Of a stretch of 6,370 nucleotides of DNA, positions 1 to 5,609 are shown one piece after another. The stretch comes from Sediminibacterium sp. (GTDB lineage: Bacteria > Bacteroidota > Bacteroidia > Chitinophagales > Chitinophagaceae). The stretch is taken from NCBI GenBank assembly GCA_030158535.1, contig JAOASV010000255.1, positions 1 to 6,370 on the forward strand. The letters run 5' to 3'. The position numbers were made by a program, and so were the translations under genes. Positions within the stretch are counted from its first letter, which is position 1, and the number at the start of each line of letters is the position of its first letter. Below the pieces are notes generated by a model, which did not search any database, was not told where the DNA came from, and saw only the letters and a list, made by a program, of their open reading frames with translations.

Positions 1-165
1 CTTCAAATAGAAGTAAAGCCACAATACTTTGATGCCACGGATGCCCTCGCCGTTGCACTATGTCATTACTACCAGAGCTCATCACCACTGGCGGCAGCGG
101 GTGGAAAAGGATTTAAAGGATGGGACGATTTTATTGCAAAAAATCCAGGAAAAATTAAACTATAA
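1..165 (+). CDS. ruvC: Crossover junction endodeoxyribonuclease RuvC, C-terminal fragment
   Basis: This is the last 54 codons of an open frame that enters from the left edge and ends at TAA 163-165. RuvC resolves Holliday junctions together with RuvAB during recombination and repair. The fragment contains DATDALAVALCH (fragment residues 11-22), which matches the last catalytic block of RuvC. Its two aspartates, D11 and D14, correspond to the metal-binding Asp138 and Asp141 of the E. coli enzyme. The tail, with GWDDFIAKNPGKIKL, resembles the WxDFIxKNP ending common in Bacteroidota RuvC. The first two catalytic acids lie outside the window. The gene converges on the HIT gene with a 15-nt gap and no visible terminator. 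The identification rests on a short but characteristic segment. Confidence 0.88.
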   Translation, partial: LQIEVKPQYFDATDALAVALCHYYQSSSPLAAAGGKGFKGWDDFIAKNPGKIKL

Positions 166-180
166 AATAGGCTTGGCTGC

Positions 181-570
181 TTATAAAGCATCAACAATTT
201 TACTTTGTACTAGCGCTAACCATTCAGGCGTTACCGTCATTTTTTCTCTGGTAAAATTAATATCATTGGCGCTATTGATGGGCATCAAATGAAGATGCGC
301 ATGTGGTACTTCAAGCCCTATAACACTTATACCACAACGGTTACAAGGAAATGCTTTTTCGATAGCTGTAGTTATTGGTTTTGCAAACAGCAATATTTTT
401 TGAAGGTAGGTATCTGATAAATCAAAAAACTTATCGGTTTCGTTTTTAGGAACAATGAGCACATGCCCTTCCACTAACGGAAACACGTCTAAAAAGGCAT
501 AAAAATTTTCGTCTTCCAAAATTTTGTAAGAAGGAATTTCTCCAGCAATGATTTTAGAAAACAAAGTCAT
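181..570 (-). CDS. HIT-family (histidine triad) nucleotide-binding hydrolase
   Basis: A complete 129-residue protein starting at ATG 570 and ending with TAA. The HIT motif is intact as HAHLHL at residues 90-95, inside VPHAHLHLMPI. The middle histidine, H92, is the expected nucleophile that forms a nucleotidyl intermediate. The N-terminus (FSKIIAGEIPSYKI, then FLDVFPLVEGHVLIVPK at about 26-42) is typical of HINT/Fhit-like hydrolases, which cleave nucleoside phosphoramidates or dinucleoside polyphosphates in the cytoplasm. The length fits the family. The gene begins 9 nt after the greA stop and very probably shares its transcript. No separate promoter fits in that gap, and no Shine-Dalgarno sequence is present. 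The exact substrate cannot be read from sequence. Confidence 0.93.
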   Translation of the reverse strand: MTLFSKIIAGEIPSYKILEDENFYAFLDVFPLVEGHVLIVPKNETDKFFDLSDTYLQKILLFAKPITTAIEKAFPCNRCGISVIGLEVPHAHLHLMPINSANDINFTREKMTVTPEWLALVQSKIVDAL

Positions 571-579
571 ATAGTATAA

Positions 580-1056
580 TTAAACAGTGATATTGTCCAC
601 TCTAAATTTCAAAACACCAGCAGGCGTTTGAATCTCTGCAATTTCTCCCACTACTTTTCCCATCAAACCTTTTCCAATTGGAGAAGTACCTGAAATTTTT
701 TGTGCTTTTAAATCCGCTTCTTTTTCACCTACAAGCTGATAGGTAACTGTTTTTTTAGTGGCCATATTGGTTATAGTCACTTTGGTAAGTATGGTTACTT
801 TACTGGTATCGATCGTTTTCGTATCTACAATTTTAGCATTGGCAATCACACCTTCCAATTGCTTGATTTTTGCTTCAAGCATACCCTGCGCTTCTTTTGC
901 CGCATCATATTCTGCATTTTCTTTTAAATCACCTTTCTCTCTTGCTTCAGCGATCGCTCTAGAGGCCGCAGGACGGTCTATAGATTTCATTTTTTGTAAC
1001 TCTTCGCGCATTTTTTCAAATGTTTCCATCGTTACATACATATTCGTATCACTCAT
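580..1056 (-). CDS. greA: Transcription elongation factor GreA
   Basis: A complete 158-residue protein, the usual GreA length. GreA enters the secondary channel of RNA polymerase and stimulates transcript cleavage in backtracked complexes. The N-terminal coiled-coil hairpin spans about residues 10-75. Its tip carries GDLKENAEY (42-50), in which D43 and E46 match the catalytic acidic pair of E. coli GreA (D41, E44). The C-terminal FKBP-like domain (about 82-158) contains SPIGKGLMGK and ends in FRVDNITV. ATG 1056 is taken as the start. Met6 (MYVTMETF) is a possible alternative, but the longer form is in line with homologs. The gene leads a two-gene unit with the HIT gene. A promoter and a hairpin with a U-run lie directly upstream, suggesting a structured leader. 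Confidence 0.97.
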   Translation of the reverse strand: MSDTNMYVTMETFEKMREELQKMKSIDRPAASRAIAEAREKGDLKENAEYDAAKEAQGMLEAKIKQLEGVIANAKIVDTKTIDTSKVTILTKVTITNMATKKTVTYQLVGEKEADLKAQKISGTSPIGKGLMGKVVGEIAEIQTPAGVLKFRVDNITV

Positions 1057-1076
1057 ATAGTAGCTTTAAGTTGGAT

Positions 1077-1111
1077 AAAAAAAGACAACGCCACATTTGA
1101 CTGCAGCGTTG
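1077..1111 (-). terminator. Intrinsic-terminator-like hairpin with U7 tract, between the dehydrogenase gene and greA
   Basis: Read on the minus strand, CAACGCTGCA (1111-1102) pairs with TGTGGCGTTG (1095-1086). The result is a 10-bp stem containing two G-U pairs and a 6-nt GTCAAA loop. It is followed by TC and seven T (1083-1077). The hairpin begins 23 nt after the dehydrogenase stop codon, a normal place for a Rho-independent terminator ending the rsmA-dehydrogenase transcript. It also lies downstream of the predicted greA promoter, so it would fold within the greA leader and could act as an attenuator. Folding was judged by eye; no energy was computed. Confidence 0.8.
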
Positions 1112-1116
1112 GATGT

Positions 1117-1145
1117 CAAAAATAATTAATTTAATTAGATTCCAA
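1117..1145 (-). promoter_or_regulatory. Probable Bacteroidota-type promoter for greA-HIT
   Basis: On the minus strand, TTG (1145-1143) is followed by 18 nt and then TATTTTTG (1124-1117). This is a full match to the Bacteroidota primary sigma-factor consensus TTG-N17-23-TAnnTTTG. The -33 element lies within the last codons of the dehydrogenase gene, and the -7 box lies just past its stop codon. Transcription would start at about 1110-1113, at the foot of the hairpin, giving a leader of roughly 55 nt before the greA ATG. The match is by eye and AT-rich DNA yields chance hits, but both elements and the spacing agree. Confidence 0.6.
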
Positions 1146-2061
1146 GCTTGTCAAGTACAATTTTTGCCATTAAATAGAAGGCTTCATGGCTATAACCGGC
1201 AATATGAGGGGTAATGATCACATTAGGCTGGTTACAAAGCCATTCTAACTGCAGTTTTTCTACCTCAGAGTAACTGCCTAAGTTTTCATTTTCTAACACG
1301 TCTAACCCAGCTGCTTTTATTTGACCATTTTTTATGGCAGTAATCATTGCTGTTGTATCTGTTACTTTACCCCTACAAGTATTGATAAAATAGGGCGATT
1401 TTACTAGGCTAGCAAAAAAAGAGGTAGAGGCGTAATGATGTGTTTCGGGGGTTAATGGTAAATGCAAACTCACCACATCGGCATTTGCGCAGATTGTAGC
1501 AAGGTCTACAAACTCAATATTTGCTAGATCTGTTTCTTGCTTGTATTTATCGTGCGCCATTATTTGAACACCAAAAGATTGAAGCCTACTTGCAAATGCA
1601 TTTCCGGTATGACCCATACCAATAATACCCACTGTTTTTCCAAAAAGTGCATCGGCCCTATTGGCGTCTCTAATCCACAAACCATTTTTTACTTCTGCAA
1701 AACTAGCGCTCAGTTTATTCATGAGATTTAGCAAAAGTGCTACCGAATGTTCGCCTACTGCACCCGCATTACCTTCTGGGCTACTTACACAAATAATATT
1801 TTTAGATGCTGCAAACTCAGTATCTATTAATTCCATGCCACTTCCAAGACGTGCAATCCATTTGAGTGCAACCGCTTTTTCAAGTAAGGCCTGATCAATT
1901 TTTATACGCGTGCTTACCACAAGTCCGGTAGCCGTAGAAATGATAGCCGCTAATTCATTATAGGTAATAGCTTCAGACAGCACAACTTCGAAACCCTTGT
2001 CCTGCAAGCGTTGTGTCAAATAAGGATGAGCCGGTGCGGTAATAATTACAATAGGTTTCAC
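1135..2061 (-). CDS. D-2-hydroxyacid dehydrogenase family protein (NAD-dependent)
   Basis: A complete 308-residue protein that starts with GTG at 2061. An in-frame TAA lies two codons upstream and the next Met is residue 76, so GTG is the only sensible start. The Rossmann motif GIIGMGHTG is at 145-153. Asp171, in MAHDKYK after the second strand, suggests preference for NAD over NADP. The catalytic triad of the family is present: R230 in NTCRGKV, a glutamate in LDVLENE (E257 or E259), and H286 in TPHIAGY. These enzymes reduce 2-keto acids or oxidise D-2-hydroxy acids. There is no C-terminal ACT domain and the length is short, so this is not a classical long SerA; phosphoglycerate dehydrogenase, hydroxypyruvate reductase or another activity remain possible. 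It lies 9 nt after rsmA and is probably cotranscribed with it. Confidence 0.9.
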   Translation of the reverse strand: MKPIVIITAPAHPYLTQRLQDKGFEVVLSEAITYNELAAIISTATGLVVSTRIKIDQALLEKAVALKWIARLGSGMELIDTEFAASKNIICVSSPEGNAGAVGEHSVALLLNLMNKLSASFAEVKNGLWIRDANRADALFGKTVGIIGMGHTGNAFASRLQSFGVQIMAHDKYKQETDLANIEFVDLATICANADVVSLHLPLTPETHHYASTSFFASLVKSPYFINTCRGKVTDTTAMITAIKNGQIKAAGLDVLENENLGSYSEVEKLQLEWLCNQPNVIITPHIAGYSHEAFYLMAKIVLDKLGI

Positions 2062-2070
2062 AAGTTAAAT

Positions 2071-2823
2071 TTATTTCATTTTAAATGTGAGTGCTGCAAA
2101 ATCTGCTACACTTAACTGCTCTGGTCTTTTGGTAAATATTTCTTCTTGTAATGTTTCGGGGGTAAACATTCCTTTTAATGGATTGCGTAACATTTTTCGG
2201 CGCTGACCAAATGCTGCTTTTACAACGGCAATAAATGATTTTTCTGAGCGCGTCTCTACCACATCATTACGGCGTGTTAATTTAATAACACCACTATCTA
2301 CTTTAGGTGGCGGATTAAATGATTCGGGAGGTACATCAAATAAATATTCGGCGTGGTAATACGCTTGCACAAGCACGCTTAAAATACCATAGTCTTTATT
2401 ACCCGGCCCTGATACAATACGCTTAGCTACTTCTTTTTGAAACATCCCAACCATCACGGGCACTTGGTCTTTCCACTCTAGTACACGAAATAATATTTGA
2501 GATGAAATATTGTACGGAAAATTTCCAACCACCGTAAATGATTCTAAAAAAGGAGGCGCACAATCTAAAATACTTTCATGTACAATCTTGTCTTTAATAG
2601 AAGGGTAGGTTTTTTCGAGATACGCTACTTTTTCGTCGTCTAATTCTACTGCTTTAAAATCGAGTGCCGGCTTTTGTAAAATATATTTTGTGATGGCGCC
2701 AGCACCAGGCCCAACTTCTACAAGCCGTTCACAGTTTGGAATGGCATCCACAATGGAAAGACAAATTTTTTCATCTTTTAAGAAGTGCTGACCCAGCGAT
2801 TTTTTGAGTGTATATTCCACCAT
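2071..2823 (-). CDS. rsmA: 16S rRNA (adenine1518-N6/adenine1519-N6)-dimethyltransferase RsmA (KsgA)
   Basis: A complete 250-residue enzyme that uses S-adenosylmethionine to dimethylate two adjacent adenines near the 3' end of 16S rRNA, a late step in small-subunit assembly. Visible motifs, in order: KKSLGQHFLKD (7-17), the SAM-binding VEVGPGAGAIT (35-45), E60 in AVELDD for the ribose, and the catalytic NFPYNIS (101-107; Bacteroidota form of NLPYNIS). Further along are FQKEVAKRI (128-136), PPESFNPPPKVDSGVI (165-180) and AFGQRRKMLRN (204-214). The ATG at 2823 gives the expected short lead before LGQHF. A perfect TAnnTTTG box ends one base before this ATG, implying a leaderless or very short-leader mRNA. 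The gene is divergent from pdxA and is followed after 9 nt by the dehydrogenase gene. Confidence 0.97.
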   Translation of the reverse strand: MVEYTLKKSLGQHFLKDEKICLSIVDAIPNCERLVEVGPGAGAITKYILQKPALDFKAVELDDEKVAYLEKTYPSIKDKIVHESILDCAPPFLESFTVVGNFPYNISSQILFRVLEWKDQVPVMVGMFQKEVAKRIVSGPGNKDYGILSVLVQAYYHAEYLFDVPPESFNPPPKVDSGVIKLTRRNDVVETRSEKSFIAVVKAAFGQRRKMLRNPLKGMFTPETLQEEIFTKRPEQLSVADFAALTFKMK

Positions 2824-2824
2824 G

Positions 2825-2832
2825 CAAAAGTA
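2825..2832 (-). promoter_or_regulatory. Candidate -7 promoter element of rsmA
   Basis: On the minus strand, TACTTTTG (2832-2825) matches TAnnTTTG exactly and is separated from the rsmA ATG by a single C. No TTG lies 17-23 nt upstream, so the -33 element is weak or absent. If the box is used, transcription would begin at or just inside the first codons. That requires either leaderless translation or a different promoter for the full protein. It could also be a chance match. Confidence 0.4.
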
Positions 2833-2913
2833 AGTAATTCTAAGGCGTAAGTGTTAGTTGGCCTCCTAAGTACGCTTAAGCCATAAACATGCGATTATTG
2901 GGTCAAATATTCG

Positions 2914-2921
2914 TAATTTTA
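2914..2921 (+). promoter_or_regulatory. Weak candidate -7 promoter element of pdxA
   Basis: TAATTTTA matches seven of eight positions' worth of TAnnTTTG (last base A instead of G) and lies 18 nt upstream of the preferred pdxA ATG at 2940. The nearest TTG (2898-2900) is only 13 nt upstream of it, shorter than the usual 17-23. A start at about 2926-2928 would leave a leader of about 12 nt. It would also place the in-frame ATG at 2889 outside the transcript, supporting 2940 as the real start. Confidence 0.3.
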
Positions 2922-2939
2922 TACTCTAAAACAGCCCGG

Positions 2940-4031
2940 ATGAGTATTGAGACGCAAAAACCAATCATAGGATTTTCATGTGGTGACCTAAATGGCATTG
3001 GATTAGAAATTATCCTTAAAACGCTTTCCGACAGCCGTTTACTTGATTTTTGCACGCCGGTTATTTTTGCCAGTAGTAAAAGCGTCAATTTTTACCGCAA
3101 AAGCCTACCTGAATCTAACTTTAGCTATGCAAGTGGCAGAGACTTTTCTAAACTCAACCCAAAACAAGTAAATATTTATACTTGTTGGGAAGAAGAGGTG
3201 GTGATTACACCAGGTCAGCTCAACGAAATTGGTGGCAAATATGGACGTTTATCTTTAGAAGCCGCCGGACAGTCATTAAAGGATGGTCATATTGATGGAC
3301 TTGTTACCGCGCCGATTCATAAAAAAAATATTCAATCAGAAACATTTAACTATAGTGGGCATACGCCGTATTTAAAAAACCTGTTTGGCGTAAAAGACGT
3401 TTTAATGTTTATGGTAGCTGAAAACTTACGCATTGGACTACTTACCGAGCATGTTACCATTGCTGAAGTCAATAAATACATTACCATAGAAGGCATCATG
3501 AGCAAATTAAAAATGATGCATGCAAGTTTGCAACAAGACTTTAGCATTGACAAACCAAAAATTGCTGTGCTAGGGCTTAACCCACACGCAGGTGACGAAG
3601 GTCTTATTGGTAAAGAAGAACTTGAAATTATTAAACCTGCCATTGCAGAAGCACGTAAAAACAACATGCTTGTATTTGGCCCTTACAGTGCCGATGCATT
3701 TTTTGCAAGAGGTCAATATGAAAAATTTGACGCTGTACTTGCCATGTACCACGACCAGGGTTTAATTCCATTTAAATCACTAGCCATTGGAGAAGGTGTA
3801 AACTTTACAGCTGGATTAACGGGTGTAAGAACCAGTCCAGACCATGGCACTGCTTTTGATATTGCTGGTAAAGGTATTGCTGATCATAGCTCTTTTGTAG
3901 CAGCTACATTTGAGTGCATCGAAATTATAAGAACCAGAAAGGGCTACAAAGAAATGCGTATCAATCCACTACGCAAAAGAAGTGCGCGTATGCTTGCTGG
4001 CGCTGTTGATGAAAGGATTGAAGAGCAGTAA
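2940..4031 (+). CDS. pdxA: 4-hydroxythreonine-4-phosphate dehydrogenase PdxA
   Basis: A 363-residue NAD-dependent enzyme of the DXP-dependent vitamin B6 pathway. It oxidises 4-phosphohydroxy-L-threonine to the product that PdxJ condenses with deoxyxylulose phosphate. The N-terminus KPIIGFSCGDLNGIG is characteristic. The three metal-binding histidines are visible, numbered from this start: H141 in SGHTPYL, H216 in LNPHAGDEG and H271 in MYHDQGLIPFK. They are followed by GVRTSPDHGTAFDIAGKG (about 295-312). The frame is open back to an ATG at 2889, but that adds 17 residues (MRLLGQIF...) unlike the family and covers the likely promoter, so 2940 is preferred. Its TAA (4029-4031) directly abuts the stop of the convergent LolA-like gene. 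rsmA is its divergent neighbour; in E. coli pdxA and ksgA are instead in one operon. Confidence 0.96.
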   Translation: MSIETQKPIIGFSCGDLNGIGLEIILKTLSDSRLLDFCTPVIFASSKSVNFYRKSLPESNFSYASGRDFSKLNPKQVNIYTCWEEEVVITPGQLNEIGGKYGRLSLEAAGQSLKDGHIDGLVTAPIHKKNIQSETFNYSGHTPYLKNLFGVKDVLMFMVAENLRIGLLTEHVTIAEVNKYITIEGIMSKLKMMHASLQQDFSIDKPKIAVLGLNPHAGDEGLIGKEELEIIKPAIAEARKNNMLVFGPYSADAFFARGQYEKFDAVLAMYHDQGLIPFKSLAIGEGVNFTAGLTGVRTSPDHGTAFDIAGKGIADHSSFVAATFECIEIIRTRKGYKEMRINPLRKRSARMLAGAVDERIEEQ

Positions 4032-4724
4032 TTAATTGAATATAGCCGCAGGTATACCTTTGTTAACGCTATAATTTTTATAGCTAATTTCTACACGACC
4101 TTTTTTATTTTTTAACTGCTGAGCAGCAGAAAGCGGTTTGCTATCATCTTCAAACTCTAACGTAATGCCTTTGGGTAATTTGTAGTTTTTAGTATTGAAC
4201 TCAAACACCACTTTATCAGGCAAGCCGTAATTACTATAGGCCCCGTAATTCATAAGCATGGTATAAGTTCCGTTTTCTTTGGTGGTCGTCACCGCTTTTT
4301 CGATTAAACTTTCTTTTTCGTTGATATATAGTGTACTTATAACAACATCACTTGTTTCTTCGTTGGGAAGTAATTTTACCACCCTTAATTTTTTGGCGCC
4401 AATATCTTGTAGGCCCGCATCAATAGTGGTATAGTTTGAAGAAGCAATGAGTGAACTTAAATTAACAGAAAGCCCGCCTTTGGGAAGTAAAGAAATGCCG
4501 CCTTCTTTTTTGATTTTAAATAAGTTGGGCTTCTTAAAATAAATTTTGATTTTTCCTATGGGCGCTTTAATAAATGCAATATCCGTTTTCATGACACCGG
4601 TAGCTTCGTAATTATCTACAAGCTCTAGCTTTGCCTTAACTTTTTTAATGAGTTGCGCTGCGTCTTGCGCCATAGCAAGCGATACACAAAAAATAAACAA
4701 AACAAACAAACGACACTTTTTCAT
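4032..4724 (-). CDS. Exported LolA-like protein (outer-membrane lipoprotein carrier fold)
   Basis: A complete 230-residue protein. Residues 1-19 form a signal peptide (MKKCRLF, then a hydrophobic stretch) with probable cleavage at AMA|QD. Cys13 lies in FIFC, which is not a proper lipobox, so a soluble periplasmic form is expected. The mature part starts with an amphipathic helix (AAQLIKKVKAKLELVDNYEATG, about 22-43). Alternating strand-like segments follow: GKIKIYFKKPNLFKIK (57-72), STLYINEKESLIEKAV (130-145), YTMLMNYGAYSNYGLPDKVVFEF (154-176) and a closing GRVEISYKNYSVNKGIP (209-225). This layout and the YFKKPNLFKIK strand recall LolA/LolB-fold proteins, which hold lipid chains in a half-barrel. 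The assignment is by pattern, not alignment. The start codon is 9 nt past the permease stop, so it is probably the third gene of the ABC operon. The chromosomal LolA proper may be encoded elsewhere. Confidence 0.7.
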   Translation of the reverse strand: MKKCRLFVLFIFCVSLAMAQDAAQLIKKVKAKLELVDNYEATGVMKTDIAFIKAPIGKIKIYFKKPNLFKIKKEGGISLLPKGGLSVNLSSLIASSNYTTIDAGLQDIGAKKLRVVKLLPNEETSDVVISTLYINEKESLIEKAVTTTKENGTYTMLMNYGAYSNYGLPDKVVFEFNTKNYKLPKGITLEFEDDSKPLSAAQQLKNKKGRVEISYKNYSVNKGIPAAIFN

Positions 4725-4733
4725 ACACGAATA

Positions 4734-5609
4734 TTAACTAAGGATATCTTTTTTTCTAAACACAAGTAAAGTGGCGACAAAAAATCCAATGGTATGTGCC
4801 ACGAGTACTAGCGATGCTTTAATTATTTTCTCTGGATTTTGAATACTCCCAATAATAGCTTCGTTTGAGGCATTTACTTTAATATCAAAAAACTCTTTCC
4901 ACCCAATCATATGCGTAGTAAACAAATAAGGCTTGATAATATTAAATATGGGAATATTAAGCGTACTTAATATGGTAAAAAATACAATCACGCTCATGGT
5001 TGCAACAATGGGCCCTATCGAGTTTTCGGCAAACACAGATAAGAAAAAACCAAGCGCCGCAACGGTTGTCATGGCAAGGGCTGCAAAGCCAAAAGCGCCA
5101 ATATACCGCCAAAAAACATCGGACTCTTTTAATAAAACCACATAGCTGGTTTTTAATAAAAACATATCATCAGTACCAAATAAAAGCATGCTTCCAAATA
5201 ATGCCAATATCGCAAGCCAAACTAGTAGCATTAAAGTATAGATAATGGCTGCAATAAATTTTGCGAGTAATAACGTAGTACGGCTATAAGGTTTAATGAG
5301 TAACAAACGCAGCGTGCCCATATTTGCTTCACCAGAAATCATATCGGCGGCTATCAGTGCAATTAATAGCGGCACGTGCACTAATAGTAATTGAAGCATC
5401 ACGTAGCAAACCAAGTAGCCATTTAAAATTTTACCATCAATTTCAAGTGAACTACTTAAATCGTTCAGCATAAAATCGAGGTAACTTTTTCCATCTAATT
5501 TAAGGCCAAACTGAATAATACCAATAAGTGCAGCCACTGCTCCAAAAGCGATATAGGTTCTTGGACGCTTAAATATTTTATACAATTCTACCTGAACAAG
5601 ACTAAACAT
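4734..5609 (-). CDS. ABC-2-type transporter permease subunit
   Basis: A complete 291-residue integral membrane protein. Six hydrophobic segments are visible at about residues 18-36, 65-89, 113-145, 168-194, 197-218 and 264-284. The cytoplasmic entry (VELYKIFKRPRTYI) and the loop after the second segment (DMISGEANMGTLRLLLIKPYSRTT, 89-112, the usual E-x-GTL-x-LL-x-KP-x-SR pattern) identify the ABC-2 permease family, including BcrB/NatB-like exporters. It would dimerise and pair with the ATPase encoded just upstream. The ATG (5609-5607) overlaps the ATPase stop as ATGTTTAG (8 nt), suggesting translational coupling. The substrate cannot be inferred. It is not obviously GldF of the gliding-motility transporter. 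Confidence 0.9.
   Translation of the reverse strand: MFSLVQVELYKIFKRPRTYIAFGAVAALIGIIQFGLKLDGKSYLDFMLNDLSSSLEIDGKILNGYLVCYVMLQLLLVHVPLLIALIAADMISGEANMGTLRLLLIKPYSRTTLLLAKFIAAIIYTLMLLVWLAILALFGSMLLFGTDDMFLLKTSYVVLLKESDVFWRYIGAFGFAALAMTTVAALGFFLSVFAENSIGPIVATMSVIVFFTILSTLNIPIFNIIKPYLFTTHMIGWKEFFDIKVNASNEAIIGSIQNPEKIIKASLVLVAHTIGFFVATLLVFRKKDILS

Noticed and set aside
166..180. Terminator between the convergent ruvC and HIT genes
   Set aside because: The 15-nt gap has no inverted repeat of useful length and no T-run after a stem on either strand.
29..292. Plus-strand 87-codon open frame at the left edge
   Set aside because: It lies in a different frame across the ruvC end and the HIT gene. The ruvC frame 1-165 gives the recognisable DATDALA motif, whereas this one gives no family pattern.
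758..1060. Plus-strand 100-codon frame opposite greA
   Set aside because: It is an antisense shadow of greA. Its hydrophobic, Ser/Ile-rich composition is what the complement of a Lys/Glu-rich coiled-coil gene produces.
2889..2939. N-terminal extension of PdxA from ATG 2889
   Set aside because: The 17 extra residues do not fit the family, which begins close to KPIIG, and the candidate -7 box lies inside this stretch.
3350..3752. Minus-strand frames opposite pdxA
   Set aside because: They are antisense to strongly conserved pdxA codons, including the histidine motifs, have no promoter and resemble no known protein.
4933..5245. Plus-strand frames opposite the permease
   Set aside because: They are antisense shadows of membrane-segment codons, overlap each other in two frames and have no supporting signals.
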